Origin: Burkholderia sp. WP9
Lineage (GTDB): Bacteria; Pseudomonadota; Gammaproteobacteria; Burkholderiales; Burkholderiaceae
Length of the DNA: 64,000 nt
Assembly (NCBI RefSeq): GCF_900104795.1
Contig: NZ_FNTG01000001.1
Location: 930,001 to 994,000 of the forward strand
Reading direction: 5' to 3'
Under the pieces are notes generated by a model. That model was given only the letters and a program-made list of their open reading frames with translations, did not search any database and was not told the origin of the DNA. A program made the position numbers and the translations under genes. Below are positions 1 to 9,056 of the stretch, one piece after another. The first letter of the stretch is position 1, and every line of letters starts with the position of its first letter.

Positions 1-121
1 AGTTGGGAGGGCCTTCATAGCTGCCCGATCGGCCGATTCCCTGGCCTCCTTGAGCAAAAGCAGTCGTCGTGATGATGGTCGCGACGAGTGCCAACGAAAG
101 TCGATAAAGAGTGGCTGACAT
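1..121 (-). CDS. Secreted small protein, N-terminal part (cut by window edge)
   Basis: The minus strand reads from an ATG at 121 to the window edge and encodes 40 residues. They begin with a typical Sec signal peptide: a short polar start, a hydrophobic core (LALVATIITTTAFA) and an Ala-X-Ala-type cleavage site just before Gln-Gly-Gly. The mature part visible is Gly/Ser-rich. The family cannot be recognised from this fragment. The upstream DNA (122-250) is AT-rich and probably contains the promoter. Confidence 0.6.
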   Translation of the reverse strand, partial: MSATLYRLSLALVATIITTTAFAQGGQGIGRSGSYEGPPN

Positions 122-390
122 ATTGAAGATCCGTTAGAGAAAAAATCTACGAAAGATGACGCTTAAGGATAAAAATTAAAGTTGGTAATACGAAATAAAA
201 ATGAGTGGCAGGTGGATAAGAACTAAATTCGTGGCAACCTTCTCGGTTAAAAGTTACCCATCTTCGGCGCTCTGATCTAGCCGACTATCTCCGTGCGGGT
301 CTGCCGGCCAGTCGGTATTGCGGTGAGTCCGTTTTCGAGCAGAACTGCCAACGCTCACGTTTCATTTGTGAGCGTTGACGTTCTCTTCGC
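122..390. other. Intergenic region, AT-rich in its first half
   Basis: No gene is seen. Roughly 125-245 is much richer in A/T than the surrounding sequence and would fit the promoter of the minus-strand secreted protein. The right part carries the hairpin listed separately. Confidence 0.5.
349..377 (-). terminator. Perfect hairpin downstream of pntB
   Basis: CAACGCTCAC (349-358) and GTGAGCGTTG (368-377) form a 10-bp stem with a 9-nt loop, 14 bp beyond the pntB stop codon. There is no clear U-run, so a Rho-independent terminator is likely but not certain. Confidence 0.45.
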
Positions 391-1154
391 TCACTCGACC
401 GCTTTCACCATATCCTCAATCACCTTCTTCGCATCGCCGAAGACCATCATCGTCTTGTCCATGTAGAACAGGTCGTTGTCGAGCCCGGCGTAGCCTGCCG
501 CCATCGACCGCTTGTTGACGATCACCGTGCGCGCCTTGTACGCCTCGATAATCGGCATGCCCGCGATCGGCGACTTCGGATCGTTCTTCGCCGCCGGGTT
601 CACCACGTCGTTCGCGCCAAGCACCAGCACCACGTCGACCTGCCCGAACTCGCCGTTGATGTCGTCCATTTCGTAGACCATGTCATAGGCGACTTCGGCT
701 TCGGCGAGCAACACGTTCATGTGCCCAGGCATGCGGCCGGCCACCGGGTGAATCGCGTACTTCACCTCGATGCCTTTCTCCACCAGCTTGTCGGTCAGTT
801 CCTTCAACGCATGCTGCGCACGCGCCACGGCGAGGCCATAACCCGGCACGATCACCACGGTTTCGGCATTGCCGAGCATGAACGCTGCATCATCGGCCGA
901 ACCGGATTTCACCGGACGCTGCTCAGCCGACCCGCCCGCCGCCGCCGCGCCCGGCTCGTTGCCGAAGCCACCGAGAATCACGTTGAAGAACGAGCGGTTC
1001 ATCGCCCGGCACATGATGTACGACAGAATCGCACCGGACGAGCCGACCAGCGAGCCCGCGATGATCAGCATCGGATTGTTCAGCGAGAAGCCGATGCCCG
1101 CCGCCGCCCAACCCGAATACGAGTTCAGCATCGACACGACCACCGGCATATCCG
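391..1154 (-). pseudogene. pntB: pntB 3' fragment, interrupted by IS30-family element
   Basis: This encodes the C-terminal part of the transhydrogenase beta subunit: the last membrane segments (from [13 protein letters not shown]) and the NADP(H)-binding domain III ([20 protein letters not shown]; then [13 protein letters not shown]). It lacks its N-terminal half, which lies beyond the insertion sequence at 2605-3299. Removing the element and one TCCG copy restores the frame as GGAD-MPVVV. The fragment retains an ATG at 1150 and no internal stops, so the insertion looks recent. Without a joined beta subunit the enzyme should not function, unless another copy exists in the genome. Confidence 0.9.
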
Positions 1155-1159
1155 GCGGA

Positions 1160-1180
1160 TTCAACTGGTCGTTGCAACAT
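1160..1180 (+). repeat. IS terminal inverted repeat, left
   Basis: This pairs with the complement of 2578-2598. The conserved block GGTCGTTGCAACA is identical at both ends; the two differences follow the initial TTCAA. Confidence 0.8.
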
Positions 1181-1199
1181 CTCCTAAAGGAGGTGCCAA

Positions 1200-2570
1200 A
1201 TGGGACGAGCACAGGGTTGGGGTTCGGAACAGACAGGAAGACCAATAATGCAATCGCCCGGCAGGCCAGGTGTCAATCAGCGAGATACAAAGCGAGCGTT
1301 CTGGACTTGTGTCGCGCAAGGCATGGAGAGCGAGGCTGCGGCGCGCGCGTGTGGCGTGTCCCAACCTTTGGGGCCAAGATGGTTTCGTGATGCAGGCGGA
1401 ATGCCGCCGATCGAGCTGACGCCGGGCACTGCGCCTTATCTGTCTTTTTCTGAACGCGAGGAAATTGCGCTGCTACGGGCGCAGGATTGCGGGATCCGTG
1501 AGATCGCGCGAAGACTGCAGCGCTCACCTTCGACCATCTCGCGCGAGTTGCGCCGTAATGCTGCAACCCGTAGCGGCACATTGATATACAGGGCGACAGT
1601 TGCTCAGTGGAAAGCTGAGCGGGCCGCGGAACGTCCGAAAGCTTCCAGACTGACCAAGAACGATAGATTAAAGAATTATGTGCAGAGTCGATTGGCGGGA
1701 GCGGTCACCGATTCAGAAGGCAGGCCGATTGCCGGACCCAACGTACCATGGAAAGGACGACGGCAAGGCCGCCGCGCGGACCGTCGTTGGGGCACCTGCT
1801 GGAGTCCCGAACAAATCAGTCGACGATTGGAGGCCGACTATCCAGAAGACCAATCCATGAGAATCTCTCACGAAGCCATCTATCAGGCGCTTTACATTCA
1901 GGGCCGTGGCGCTCTGCGCAAGGAGCTTACTGCCTGTTTGCGTACGGGCCGTGCACTTCGTGTGCCTCGAGCCAGGACGCAACAGCGAGGAAAGCATTTC
2001 ATTACTCCGGAGGTCATGATCAGTGAACGTCCGGCTGAGGCTGATGATCGTGCCGTTCCGGGTCACTGGGAAGGTGACCTGATCATCGGCCTTAATCGAT
2101 CCGCAGTGGGTACGCTGGTCGAGCGGACTACCCGCTATACAATGTTGCTCCATCTCCCACCTATGGAGGGACATGGCACTGGCGTGCGGGCCAAGAATGG
2201 GCCACCCTTGGCGGGTCATGGAGCGGAGGCCGTCCGCAATGCCATAGCTGCGAAGATCGTATTATTGCCTGAGCACTTGTGGCGATCGCTCACATGGGAT
2301 CAAGGCGCAGAGATGGCCCAGCACGTGCAACTTCGAATCGATACGGGTCTGGAGATCTATTTCTGCGATCCTCAAAGCCCATGGCAACGCGGGACCAACG
2401 AGAATACGAATGGTCTGTTGCGTCAATACTTTCCGAAAGGCACCGACATCAGCCGGTACACGCAGCGCGAACTTGATGCCGTCGCAGACGCACTAAATTG
2501 CAGACCGCGTAAAAGCCTTGGATGGAAATCACCAGCAGAAGCACTAAGAGATCTACTACTTGCGTCATAA
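1200..2570 (+). CDS. IS30-family transposase
   Basis: The 456-residue protein cuts and pastes the surrounding element. It has the IS30 layout: an N-terminal helix-turn-helix near residues 90-120 ([21 protein letters not shown] region), then a C-terminal DDE catalytic core. The three acidic residues are visible in [17 protein letters not shown] and [10 protein letters not shown] (D, D, E). A strong ribosome-binding site (AAAGGAGG) sits 8 bp before the ATG at 1200, within a small CTCC-TAAA-GGAG hairpin that could limit read-through translation. Reading frame and motifs are intact, so the element is probably still mobile. Confidence 0.93.
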   Translation: MGRAQGWGSEQTGRPIMQSPGRPGVNQRDTKRAFWTCVAQGMESEAAARACGVSQPLGPRWFRDAGGMPPIELTPGTAPYLSFSEREEIALLRAQDCGIREIARRLQRSPSTISRELRRNAATRSGTLIYRATVAQWKAERAAERPKASRLTKNDRLKNYVQSRLAGAVTDSEGRPIAGPNVPWKGRRQGRRADRRWGTCWSPEQISRRLEADYPEDQSMRISHEAIYQALYIQGRGALRKELTACLRTGRALRVPRARTQQRGKHFITPEVMISERPAEADDRAVPGHWEGDLIIGLNRSAVGTLVERTTRYTMLLHLPPMEGHGTGVRAKNGPPLAGHGAEAVRNAIAAKIVLLPEHLWRSLTWDQGAEMAQHVQLRIDTGLEIYFCDPQSPWQRGTNENTNGLLRQYFPKGTDISRYTQRELDAVADALNCRPRKSLGWKSPAEALRDLLLAS

Positions 2571-2577
2571 GCATTAG

Positions 2578-2598
2578 GTGTTGCAACGACCCCTTGAA
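2578..2598 (-). repeat. IS terminal inverted repeat, right
   Basis: Mirror copy of 1160-1180, lying just after the transposase stop codon. It fixes the right boundary of the element next to the pntB 5' fragment. Confidence 0.8.
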
Positions 2599-2604
2599 CC
2601 TAAG

Positions 2605-3299
2605 TCCGCGCCGCCGATCGGAATGATGATCAGCACGCCGAGCACGAAGGCGATCAGCGTCATGATGATGAACGGCAGCCACGATTGCGTGAGAAAGAAG
2701 ATCACGCCGAAGCCGAGCATCGCGAGCGCGAGCAGCAGGTTGATCAGATGCTGCCCGGCATACACGACCGGCGCGCCCTGGAACAGCCGGAACCTGTACT
2801 TGCCCGACAGCTTGCCGAACGCGATCACCGAACCCGAGAACGTGATCGCGCCAACGAACGTGCCGATGAACAGTTCGACGCGATTGCCATACGGCAGGAA
2901 GCCCGGCGCGGTGTTCTCCGGATCGACCAGACCGAACGCGGACGGCTCCGACACCACCGCATACGCGATACACACGGCGGCCAGACCGATCAGCGAGTGC
3001 ATCGCCGCGACCAGTTCCGGCATCTTGGTCATCTCGACGCGCGCGGCGACGAACGCGCCGACCGCGCCGCCGATCACCAGCGCGACCAGCAGCAGACCGA
3101 GACCCAGGCCGAGGTTCGAGCCGAGCCCGTTCGCCTGCTTGACGATCAGCGCGATGGTGGTGAGGATCGCGATCGCCATGCCGACCATGCCGAAGGTGTT
3201 GCCGATGCGCGCGGTTTTAGGATTGGACAGCCCCTTGAGCGCCTGAATGAAGCAGACCGACGCGACCAGATAAAGCAGCGTGACGACGTTCAGACTCAT
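2605..3299 (-). pseudogene. pntB: pntB 5' fragment, interrupted by IS30-family element
   Basis: This encodes the N-terminal membrane part of the transhydrogenase beta subunit ([25 protein letters not shown] onward, about 230 residues with several hydrophobic helices) up to IPIGGAD. It then runs into IS sequence and stops at 2574 after about ten foreign residues. Its ATG overlaps the pntAB stop codon (TAATG), so translation is coupled to pntAB. The truncated membrane protein has lost the NADP(H)-binding domain. Confidence 0.9.
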
Positions 3300-3631
3300 T
3301 ACGCGTTCTCCTTGGCCGTCTTGTCTGCGATCAGCTTCTTCGGCTCTTTCTTGCGGAACATCTCGAGCATTCGCCTCGTCACTAAAAACCCGCCGAACAC
3401 GTTGACGGCCGCGAGCGCGACGGCCAGCGTGCCGAAGAATTTGCCGGGCGTGCCTAAAGTCAGCCCCGCAGCGAGCATGGCGCCGACGATCACGATCGCC
3501 GAGATCGCGTTGGTCACGGCCATCAGCGGCGTGTGCAGCGCGGGCGTGACGTTCCAGACCACGTGGTAGCCGACGTAGATCGCCAGCACGAAGATGATCA
3601 GGTTGATGACGGTGTGGTTAATGACTTCCAT
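3299..3631 (-). CDS. pntAB: NAD(P) transhydrogenase subunit alpha part 2 (PntAB)
   Basis: A 110-residue membrane protein with three or four hydrophobic helices ([53 protein letters not shown]). It is the membrane half of the alpha subunit in three-subunit transhydrogenases, which couple hydride transfer from NADH to NADP+ with proton entry. It lies between pntAA and pntB on the same strand, 12 bp after pntAA. The proton channel needs the beta subunit, which is broken here. Confidence 0.93.
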   Translation of the reverse strand: MEVINHTVINLIIFVLAIYVGYHVVWNVTPALHTPLMAVTNAISAIVIVGAMLAAGLTLGTPGKFFGTLAVALAAVNVFGGFLVTRRMLEMFRKKEPKKLIADKTAKENA

Positions 3632-3643
3632 CGCCGTTCTCCG

Positions 3644-4786
3644 TTAAGACTTGCGCGTGACTTCACCATCACGGGCCAGCAGCGTGGCCGCGACGATATC
3701 GTCCGCGAGATCGATGTTCAGGGCGCCTTCCTTCGTGATGATCAGCTTGAGGAAGTCGAGCAGGTTGCGCGCGTAGAGCGAGGACGCGTCGGCGGGGACC
3801 ATCGAGGCCAGATTCGTATAGCCGACGATCGTCACGCCATGCCTGATCACCACCTGATCCGCCTCGGTGAGCGGACAGTTGCCGCCGCGCCGGCCCTCAT
3901 ACTCGGCGCCGCGTCCTGCCGCGAGGTCGACCAGCACGGAGCCGGGTTTCATCGCCTGCACGGTGTCGACCGAGATAAGCGTCGGTGCGGCGCGGCCCGG
4001 GATCAGCGCGGTGGAGATCACCACGTCGGCCTGTTTGGCCCGCTCATGGACCAGCGCCGACTGGCGCGTGAGCCACGATGGCGGCATCGGCCGCGCGTAG
4101 CCGCCGACGCCTTGCGCGGCTTCGCGCTCTTCATCGGTTTCGTAAGGCACATCGAGAAACTTGGCGCCGAGCGATTCGATCTGCTCTTTCACCGCTGGAC
4201 GAACGTCAGACGCTTCGATCACCGCGCCCAGACGCTTGGCCGTTGCGATAGCCTGCAACCCGGCCACACCCGCGCCGAGAATCAGCACGCGCGCCGCCTT
4301 GACGGTGCCCGCGGCGGTCATCAGCATCGGCATGAAGCGCGGATAGAGCGTGGCGGCCAGCAGCACTGCCTTGTAGCCGGCAATGTTCGCCTGTGAACTC
4401 AATACATCGAGGCTTTGCGCACGAGTCGTGCGCGGCGCGGCCTCCAGAGCGAACGCGGTGATGCCCGCAGCCGCCAGCTTTGATGAGTTTTCGGCATTAA
4501 AAGGATCGAGCATGCCGACCAGCGTCGCGCCGCGCTTCAGCAGCGGCAGTTCGGCGTCGGTCGGTGACTGGACCTTGAGGACGAGATCGGCGCCGAAAGC
4601 GGTCGCGGCGTCGACAATCTCCGCGCCGGCGGCCGTAAAGGCATCGTCTGGAAAGCTCGCGCCGGTGCCGGCGCCGCTCTGGATCGTGACCCGGTGGCCC
4701 TGGCTCACATACTTCCTGACCGTTTCGGGCGTCGCGGCGACGCGGGTTTCGTGCGCGCGCGTCTCCGTTGGAATTCCGATGTTCAT
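3644..4786 (-). CDS. pntA: NAD(P) transhydrogenase subunit alpha part 1 (PntAA)
   Basis: The 380-residue soluble NAD(H)-binding domain I of the transhydrogenase. It starts MNIGIPTETRAHETRVAATP, typical of the alanine dehydrogenase/PntA family, and carries the Rossmann glycine motif GAGVAGLQAI near residue 170. The RQS.....VYT-type loop region is represented by QADVVISTALIPGR followed by GSVLVDLAAGRG. It is the first gene of the pntAA-pntAB-pntB operon. The gene is intact although the operon is inactivated by the IS in pntB. Confidence 0.94.
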   Translation of the reverse strand: MNIGIPTETRAHETRVAATPETVRKYVSQGHRVTIQSGAGTGASFPDDAFTAAGAEIVDAATAFGADLVLKVQSPTDAELPLLKRGATLVGMLDPFNAENSSKLAAAGITAFALEAAPRTTRAQSLDVLSSQANIAGYKAVLLAATLYPRFMPMLMTAAGTVKAARVLILGAGVAGLQAIATAKRLGAVIEASDVRPAVKEQIESLGAKFLDVPYETDEEREAAQGVGGYARPMPPSWLTRQSALVHERAKQADVVISTALIPGRAAPTLISVDTVQAMKPGSVLVDLAAGRGAEYEGRRGGNCPLTEADQVVIRHGVTIVGYTNLASMVPADASSLYARNLLDFLKLIITKEGALNIDLADDIVAATLLARDGEVTRKS

Positions 4787-5095
4787 TTACCCACTTACCT
4801 TCTGGTTAAACGTGCTCTTTGAATTGCATGTGCTCAATAGCTGCGTGTTCAATTTCGCCTTGCTTATCCGTCGTCCCGTGATTGATCGAGACAACAGCGA
4901 AGGGGAGGTGCAAGCGCACGGGCAGTGTGATTCCGATATCGAACCGCCATGGCGTCGCCGTGACACTCGATCTATTGGCGCCGCCGTGGGGCAAATCGTG
5001 TCGAGCGCCGATACCGCCGTTGTCGGAAACAGGATTCCGGCAACGGCGAATGTCCCGTCACTCAAAGATGTGGGCGACCCGCAGCTTCGCGCGCG
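4787..5095. other. Intergenic region upstream of pntAA
   Basis: No convincing gene. Short open frames here have no recognisable protein sequence and overlap each other on both strands. The stretch should contain the pnt promoter and the 3' end of the neighbouring SDR transcript. Confidence 0.5.
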
Positions 5096-5890
5096 TTACG
5101 CCTTCTGATAGCGCGGCGCGGGCGTGCCGGTCTGGGTAGCGGCGAACAGAGCGGCGCGAGCGGCGTCGTACTTTTCCCACAGGCTTTCATCAGCGACCGA
5201 CGGCCACGTCAACTTCTCGCCTCGGTCAAAACCAATCAGGGCTGCATCGACCATGTTTTCGGTGCTCATCACACTCTCCTGGCGCAAGGCCGACAGAGGG
5301 ATACCCGACTCGTCCCAGATCTCGGTTGCCGTGGTCGCCGGCAGAACAACCTGCAGTCTCACACCCGTGTTCTTCAATTCATCCTGGAGACCGCGGCTGA
5401 ATGCCAGAACGAAAGACTTGGTGCCGCTGTACACGGAGCTGACCTCCCACGAGTGGACCGACAGCACCGACGCAACATTGATGATGTCCCCTTCATTGCG
5501 TTCGAGGAAACGGGGCAGCACAGCGTGGGTGAGTCGTGTCAGTGCCACGATGTTGAGATTGATCTGTGCCATCGAGTCGCTGACGGGCGTCTTCCCCAAC
5601 GGGGTGAAGCGCGCCAGGCCAGCATTGTTGACCAGCAGTGTCACGCTGGAATCGCTGGCCAGCACGTGCTCGACCTTGGCGAGATCAGCTTCCTTGGCGA
5701 GGTCCGCTGCCAGGACCTGAACCTTGACGCCATAGGTTTCCGACAATTTCTGCGACAGTGCCGACAGGCGATCCGCGCGCCGGGCAACCAGGATCAGGTC
5801 GTAGCCGCGCGCAGCCAGACGGTCGGCATAGACGGCGCCAGTGCCTGACGAGGCACCGGTGACCAGGGCGGTTTTGTTGCTTGCAGTCAT
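5096..5890 (-). CDS. Short-chain dehydrogenase/reductase (SDR)
   Basis: A 264-residue classical SDR. The cofactor-binding motif is TGASSGTG (residues 11-18; the usual Ile is Thr). NNAG is at 88-91, and the catalytic set is Ser near 141, Tyr154 and Lys158 (YSGTK). The substrate cannot be predicted. It is divergent from a MarR-family gene with conspicuous repeated sequences between them, so it is probably the main target of that regulator. Another SDR at 9057-9860 shares the YSGTK region and a similar C-terminus ending in SRY/PRY, suggesting a common subfamily. Confidence 0.87.
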   Translation of the reverse strand: MTASNKTALVTGASSGTGAVYADRLAARGYDLILVARRADRLSALSQKLSETYGVKVQVLAADLAKEADLAKVEHVLASDSSVTLLVNNAGLARFTPLGKTPVSDSMAQINLNIVALTRLTHAVLPRFLERNEGDIINVASVLSVHSWEVSSVYSGTKSFVLAFSRGLQDELKNTGVRLQVVLPATTATEIWDESGIPLSALRQESVMSTENMVDAALIGFDRGEKLTWPSVADESLWEKYDAARAALFAATQTGTPAPRYQKA

Positions 5891-5912
5891 TTTGCTACTC
5901 CAGTGGGTTAGG

Positions 5913-5945
5913 TTGAGCCTTCAACCATATTGATTGAGGGCTCAA
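5913..5945. promoter_or_regulatory. Inverted repeat, candidate MarR operator (SDR-proximal)
   Basis: TTGAGCC-T-TCAA and TTGA-G-GGCTCAA face each other around a short centre, 23 bp upstream of the SDR start. This is the arrangement expected for a dimeric repressor site over the SDR promoter. Confidence 0.5.
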
Positions 5946-5969
5946 GTATAAAGCCATGCTATGGGCTCG

Positions 5970-5994
5970 TGTCAATAGTGAAGTGCTCAACTAT
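5970..5994 (+). repeat. 25-bp repeat copy 1, candidate operator
   Basis: TGTCAATA...AGT...CTCAAC.AT matches the copy at 6105-6129 in 21 of 25 positions. The two lie between divergent SDR and MarR genes. The CTCAA half resembles the arms of the inverted repeat at 5913-5945. Confidence 0.55.
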
Positions 5995-6104
5995 TTTTCG
6001 TCAGGAGAAAGTTTCAGCGATCGAACTGAAGGCGGCCGCCCCGATCGCAGAGGGGCGCCGGGCGCCGACCGTGCCGATCTGCGGAAACAAATGTTGCGGG
6101 GGCT

Positions 6105-6129
6105 TGTCAATACTGCAGTACTCAACGAT
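6105..6129 (+). repeat. 25-bp repeat copy 2, candidate operator
   Basis: Second copy of the repeat, ending 10 bp before the MarR start codon. Its centre is the palindrome TACTGCAGTA. Its position suggests autorepression of the MarR gene. Confidence 0.55.
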
Positions 6130-6138
6130 CCTTACGCC

Positions 6139-6669
6139 ATGAAGAAGAAATCTGCTGATATGGCGGGCGCTGGCAGCCCGCGCGTGCCCCGGAACGAAGA
6201 AAAGAGCATCTTCGAGTCGTTGGTGTGCACAAACACTGCGCTCAGGCGCGCCGCGCGCCGGTTGGGCACGCTGTACGACGATGCGCTCGCACCGCTCGGG
6301 CTGAAGGCCACTCAGGTGGGATTGCTGGCGGAAATCGAGCGGATGACTGCCGAGTCCGGGGGGCAGGCCCCCACGCTCCAGGATCTGGCGACGAAACTTG
6401 CGATCCAGATTTCTGCCGTTACACATGCGCTGAGACCCCTCGTCCGAGATGGTTTTGTCGAACTGCAGCCCGACGAGCACGACAGACGGGCGAAGCGCGG
6501 AGCGCTCACCACCGCTGGAGAAGCGCGGCTGCACGAGGCTCTTGTGCTCTGGGCTACCGCAAATCAGCGAGTCGAACAGGTCCTTGGGAGCGATTCCGCC
6601 TCCGCATTGCGCGCTTTGGCTGACCACGTCGCATCCGATGAGTTTCTGGCGGCGTACGGTCGCAGCTAG
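6139..6669 (+). CDS. MarR-family transcriptional regulator
   Basis: A 176-residue winged-helix regulator, starting at the ATG at 6139 (MKKKSADMAG). An upstream in-frame start at 5956 would read through the operator region and is rejected. The wing-helix core is LQDLATKLAIQISAVTHALRPLVRDGFVE followed by DEHDRRAKRGALTTAG, matching the MarR recognition helix and the DxRxxR wing. It most likely represses the divergent SDR gene and itself, using the repeats at 5913-6129. The ligand is unknown. Confidence 0.85.
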   Translation: MKKKSADMAGAGSPRVPRNEEKSIFESLVCTNTALRRAARRLGTLYDDALAPLGLKATQVGLLAEIERMTAESGGQAPTLQDLATKLAIQISAVTHALRPLVRDGFVELQPDEHDRRAKRGALTTAGEARLHEALVLWATANQRVEQVLGSDSASALRALADHVASDEFLAAYGRS

Positions 6670-6855
6670 GCGAAAGACGCTCGCCAGACCGTGTTCGCCC
6701 GGAAGACCAGTTCGATAGCGTGTAGATTCTCGCAATCTCTGGACATTGACGACGGCTCGGGTGTAGACGCCAGTGCAAGGAGGAGCGCCGGTATTCGCGC
6801 GTGCCTGGTACAGGGAATGCGCGGAACGGCCGCGGGCGATTCATGGCAGCGATGT

Positions 6856-7812
6856 TCATGATGTTGCTGCCTCTTCTGAGCAACGCGTTGGCGAGACGGC
6901 AGCCACGGGGTGATCCACCATCGCCCGCCAGGAAGCGGGTGTCTCGCCGACTATTTTCTTGAACACGGTTGCGAAATGCGCATGCGACTGGAAGCCGCAC
7001 TCGAGCGCGACGTCGAGCACTCTTTGCTGGGACGATCGCAACAGTTGCTGCGCGCGGTCGATACGTCGTTTCAGCAGATATTCATGAGGCCGCACGCCGG
7101 TGGCGCGCCGAAACTGGGAGGCGAAGTGCATACGCGAGAGACCCACGCTCGCGGCAATGTCTTCCAGCTTGACCTGCTCAGACAGGTGATCCTCGATAAA
7201 ATCCATCGCGCGATTCAGACGCCATGGTTGCAACGGTGCCGCCTCACGCTGGACAGCAACGCGAGCATAGTGGCGAGCGACGATTCGCGACACGACGGCG
7301 AGGCTCACCTGCTCGACGAACATCTTGCCGAAGAGAGCGCCGTTGCTCCGTGCGGCAATGAGCGCCTGGATGAGACTTTCAAGCGCCGGATCGCGGATCA
7401 TGTCGGGACTGTCGAGCACAATGGCGCCTGCGCTGGCACCCTCGAAAAGGTCCTGATAGCACTCCGCCAATACCTGCTGTGAAACGAACAGATGAGCCAG
7501 GTCGGCGGACGAGTTGAAAACGGTTCGGGTCGATATGCCCGGCGCAGTGACCTGCGCAATGCCCGGCGTCATTCGACCCTGCGCGACGCGCCGGCCGGCA
7601 TGGCTGAACGTGAAGTTAGCCCACTTCAGGTTCAGCGCAATACAATGCAATTCGTCATTGCCCGGGTTCGCCACTTCGAGTGGCGCATCACCGGCGTGAG
7701 TCCATCGCGTCACGACGACTGCGCCAGGATTCGCACGAGCCTCAACCCGATCTGCGTCGGCGCAGCGCCAGTGCACTTCGCTAGGAATGCTCGATGGGGG
7801 AAACGATGCCAT
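6856..7812 (-). CDS. AraC-family transcriptional regulator
   Basis: 318 residues. The C-terminal 100 residues form the AraC double helix-turn-helix: RAMDFIEDHLSEQVKLEDIAASVGLSRMHFASQFRRATG, then LLKRRIDRAQQLL and VALECGFQSHAHFATVFKKIVGETPASWR. The N-terminal sensor region resembles no effector domain I can name. It is the last gene of the SDR - ene-reductase - AraC set on the minus strand, 49 bp after the ene-reductase, and probably regulates or is co-expressed with it. Confidence 0.87.
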   Translation of the reverse strand: MASFPPSSIPSEVHWRCADADRVEARANPGAVVVTRWTHAGDAPLEVANPGNDELHCIALNLKWANFTFSHAGRRVAQGRMTPGIAQVTAPGISTRTVFNSSADLAHLFVSQQVLAECYQDLFEGASAGAIVLDSPDMIRDPALESLIQALIAARSNGALFGKMFVEQVSLAVVSRIVARHYARVAVQREAAPLQPWRLNRAMDFIEDHLSEQVKLEDIAASVGLSRMHFASQFRRATGVRPHEYLLKRRIDRAQQLLRSSQQRVLDVALECGFQSHAHFATVFKKIVGETPASWRAMVDHPVAAVSPTRCSEEAATS

Positions 7813-7861
7813 AGCGTGTCCGTCCTTTCACAATGTTGAGCTTCGACATGGCGGCAGCCAG

Positions 7862-8974
7862 TCAGATCAGTTCTGCCAAGGTCGACTGCTCGAAGGTCAC
7901 GATCGAGTCCTGAGCGCCGTCCCTGACTTTCCTCACCCAATTCGGATCAGCCGCCAGCGCACGTCCAACCGCAACGAGGTCAAACTCTTCATCGCCGAGG
8001 CGGTGCAACAGCGAGTCCAGCGAGGCAGCCTGGTGCTGGCCGTATTGCCGATCGGTGTCTCGAGCGTGGAGCGTGTGCAGAAAATCCGGCCCTTCGAGAC
8101 CGATGGAGCCGACAGTCATAGCCGGCAAGCCGGTAATCTTTTTTGCCCAGCCCGCAAGATTAAGTGAGGAATCCGTAAATTCAGGTTCCCAAAAACGGCG
8201 CGTCGACGCATGAAAAATGCTCACACCTGCGTCCGCAAGAGGAATCAGCAGTTGTTCCAGTTCACCGGGCGTGCGGGCTAGCCGGCTGCTGTAATCCTGA
8301 ACTTTCCACTGCGAAAAACGCAGCGACACGGTGAAGTCATAGCGGACCCGGTTGCGGATTGCCTTGACGATTTCAGTGGCGAATCGAGTGCGCCCAGCGA
8401 TGCTGCCCGCGTACGAATCGGTGCGGCGGTTCGTCGCTTCCCAGAAGAACTGGTCGACAAGATAGCCGTGCGCACCATGTATCTCGACGGCGTTGAAGCC
8501 GATCGCGCGCGCTGTTTGTGCGGCTTGCGCAAAAGCTTCTATCGCGTCCGCGATCTCGCTGTCGGTCATTGCATGCGAGTGGGCTCCCTCTGAGGAGGGA
8601 CCCTCGGACGGTGCGCTGGGTTCGGGGCCCGTGCCGGGTTCGCGCCGCAGCCCCATATGCCAGAGCTGGACCGCAATCTTGCCACCGGCAGCATGGACGC
8701 CGTCGACTACATGCTTCCACCCGAGGATGCTTTCGGGCGAATGGATGTTCGGAATGGCTTCGTCACTCGACGCCGCAGGCCGCCCGATCGTCGTTCCTTC
8801 CGTGATAATCAGGCCGACGCCTCCCTCGGCGCGGCGTCGATAGTACGCAGCCACGTCCTCGCCAGGAACGCCGCCCGGGCTCTTACGCCGCGTCATCGGC
8901 GCCATCACGATCCGGTTCGCCAATTCAAGTCCCGCGCCGTTAAACGGAGTAAACAGGTTAGTCTTTTCGCTCAT
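7862..8974 (-). CDS. Old yellow enzyme-family NADH:flavin oxidoreductase
   Basis: 370 residues from MSEKTNLFTPF; an upstream in-frame start at 9046 is less likely. This is a TIM-barrel FMN enzyme that reduces activated C=C bonds or nitro groups. Family features are the N-terminal LANRIVMAPMTR, the active-site VQLWHMG, the signature VEIHGAHGYLVDQFF, the NRRTDSYAGS loop, and a C-terminal phosphate-binding region (VGRALAADPNWVRKVRDG). It is flanked by an SDR and an AraC regulator on the same strand, suggesting joint processing of an unsaturated carbonyl compound. Confidence 0.9.
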   Translation of the reverse strand: MSEKTNLFTPFNGAGLELANRIVMAPMTRRKSPGGVPGEDVAAYYRRRAEGGVGLIITEGTTIGRPAASSDEAIPNIHSPESILGWKHVVDGVHAAGGKIAVQLWHMGLRREPGTGPEPSAPSEGPSSEGAHSHAMTDSEIADAIEAFAQAAQTARAIGFNAVEIHGAHGYLVDQFFWEATNRRTDSYAGSIAGRTRFATEIVKAIRNRVRYDFTVSLRFSQWKVQDYSSRLARTPGELEQLLIPLADAGVSIFHASTRRFWEPEFTDSSLNLAGWAKKITGLPAMTVGSIGLEGPDFLHTLHARDTDRQYGQHQAASLDSLLHRLGDEEFDLVAVGRALAADPNWVRKVRDGAQDSIVTFEQSTLAELI

Positions 8975-9056
8975 TCGAAGCCTCGAATCGGTTATGCCGA
9001 TAAACTTTGCGGCTGTGCCGGCGGTTCGCCAACGAACCCCATTCATGCAGAAGCGG

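Larger units (their letters stand above)
1155..2604 (+). mobile_element. IS30-family insertion sequence inside pntB
   Basis: A single transposase gene lies between imperfect inverted ends. The left core is 1160-1179 (TTCAACTGGTCGTTGCAACA) and the right core, on the complement of 2579-2598, matches 18 of 20 positions. TCCG at 1151-1154 and again at 2605-2608 is the probable target duplication; removing one copy restores the pntB frame. Exact ends are uncertain by a few bases because sequence outside the inverted cores (GCGGA, CCTAAG) is not symmetrical and IS30 elements often duplicate only 2-3 bp. Confidence 0.85.

Noticed and set aside
5956..6138. N-terminal extension of the MarR gene
   Set aside because: It would translate through repeated operator-like sequence; MarR homology begins after the ATG at 6139.
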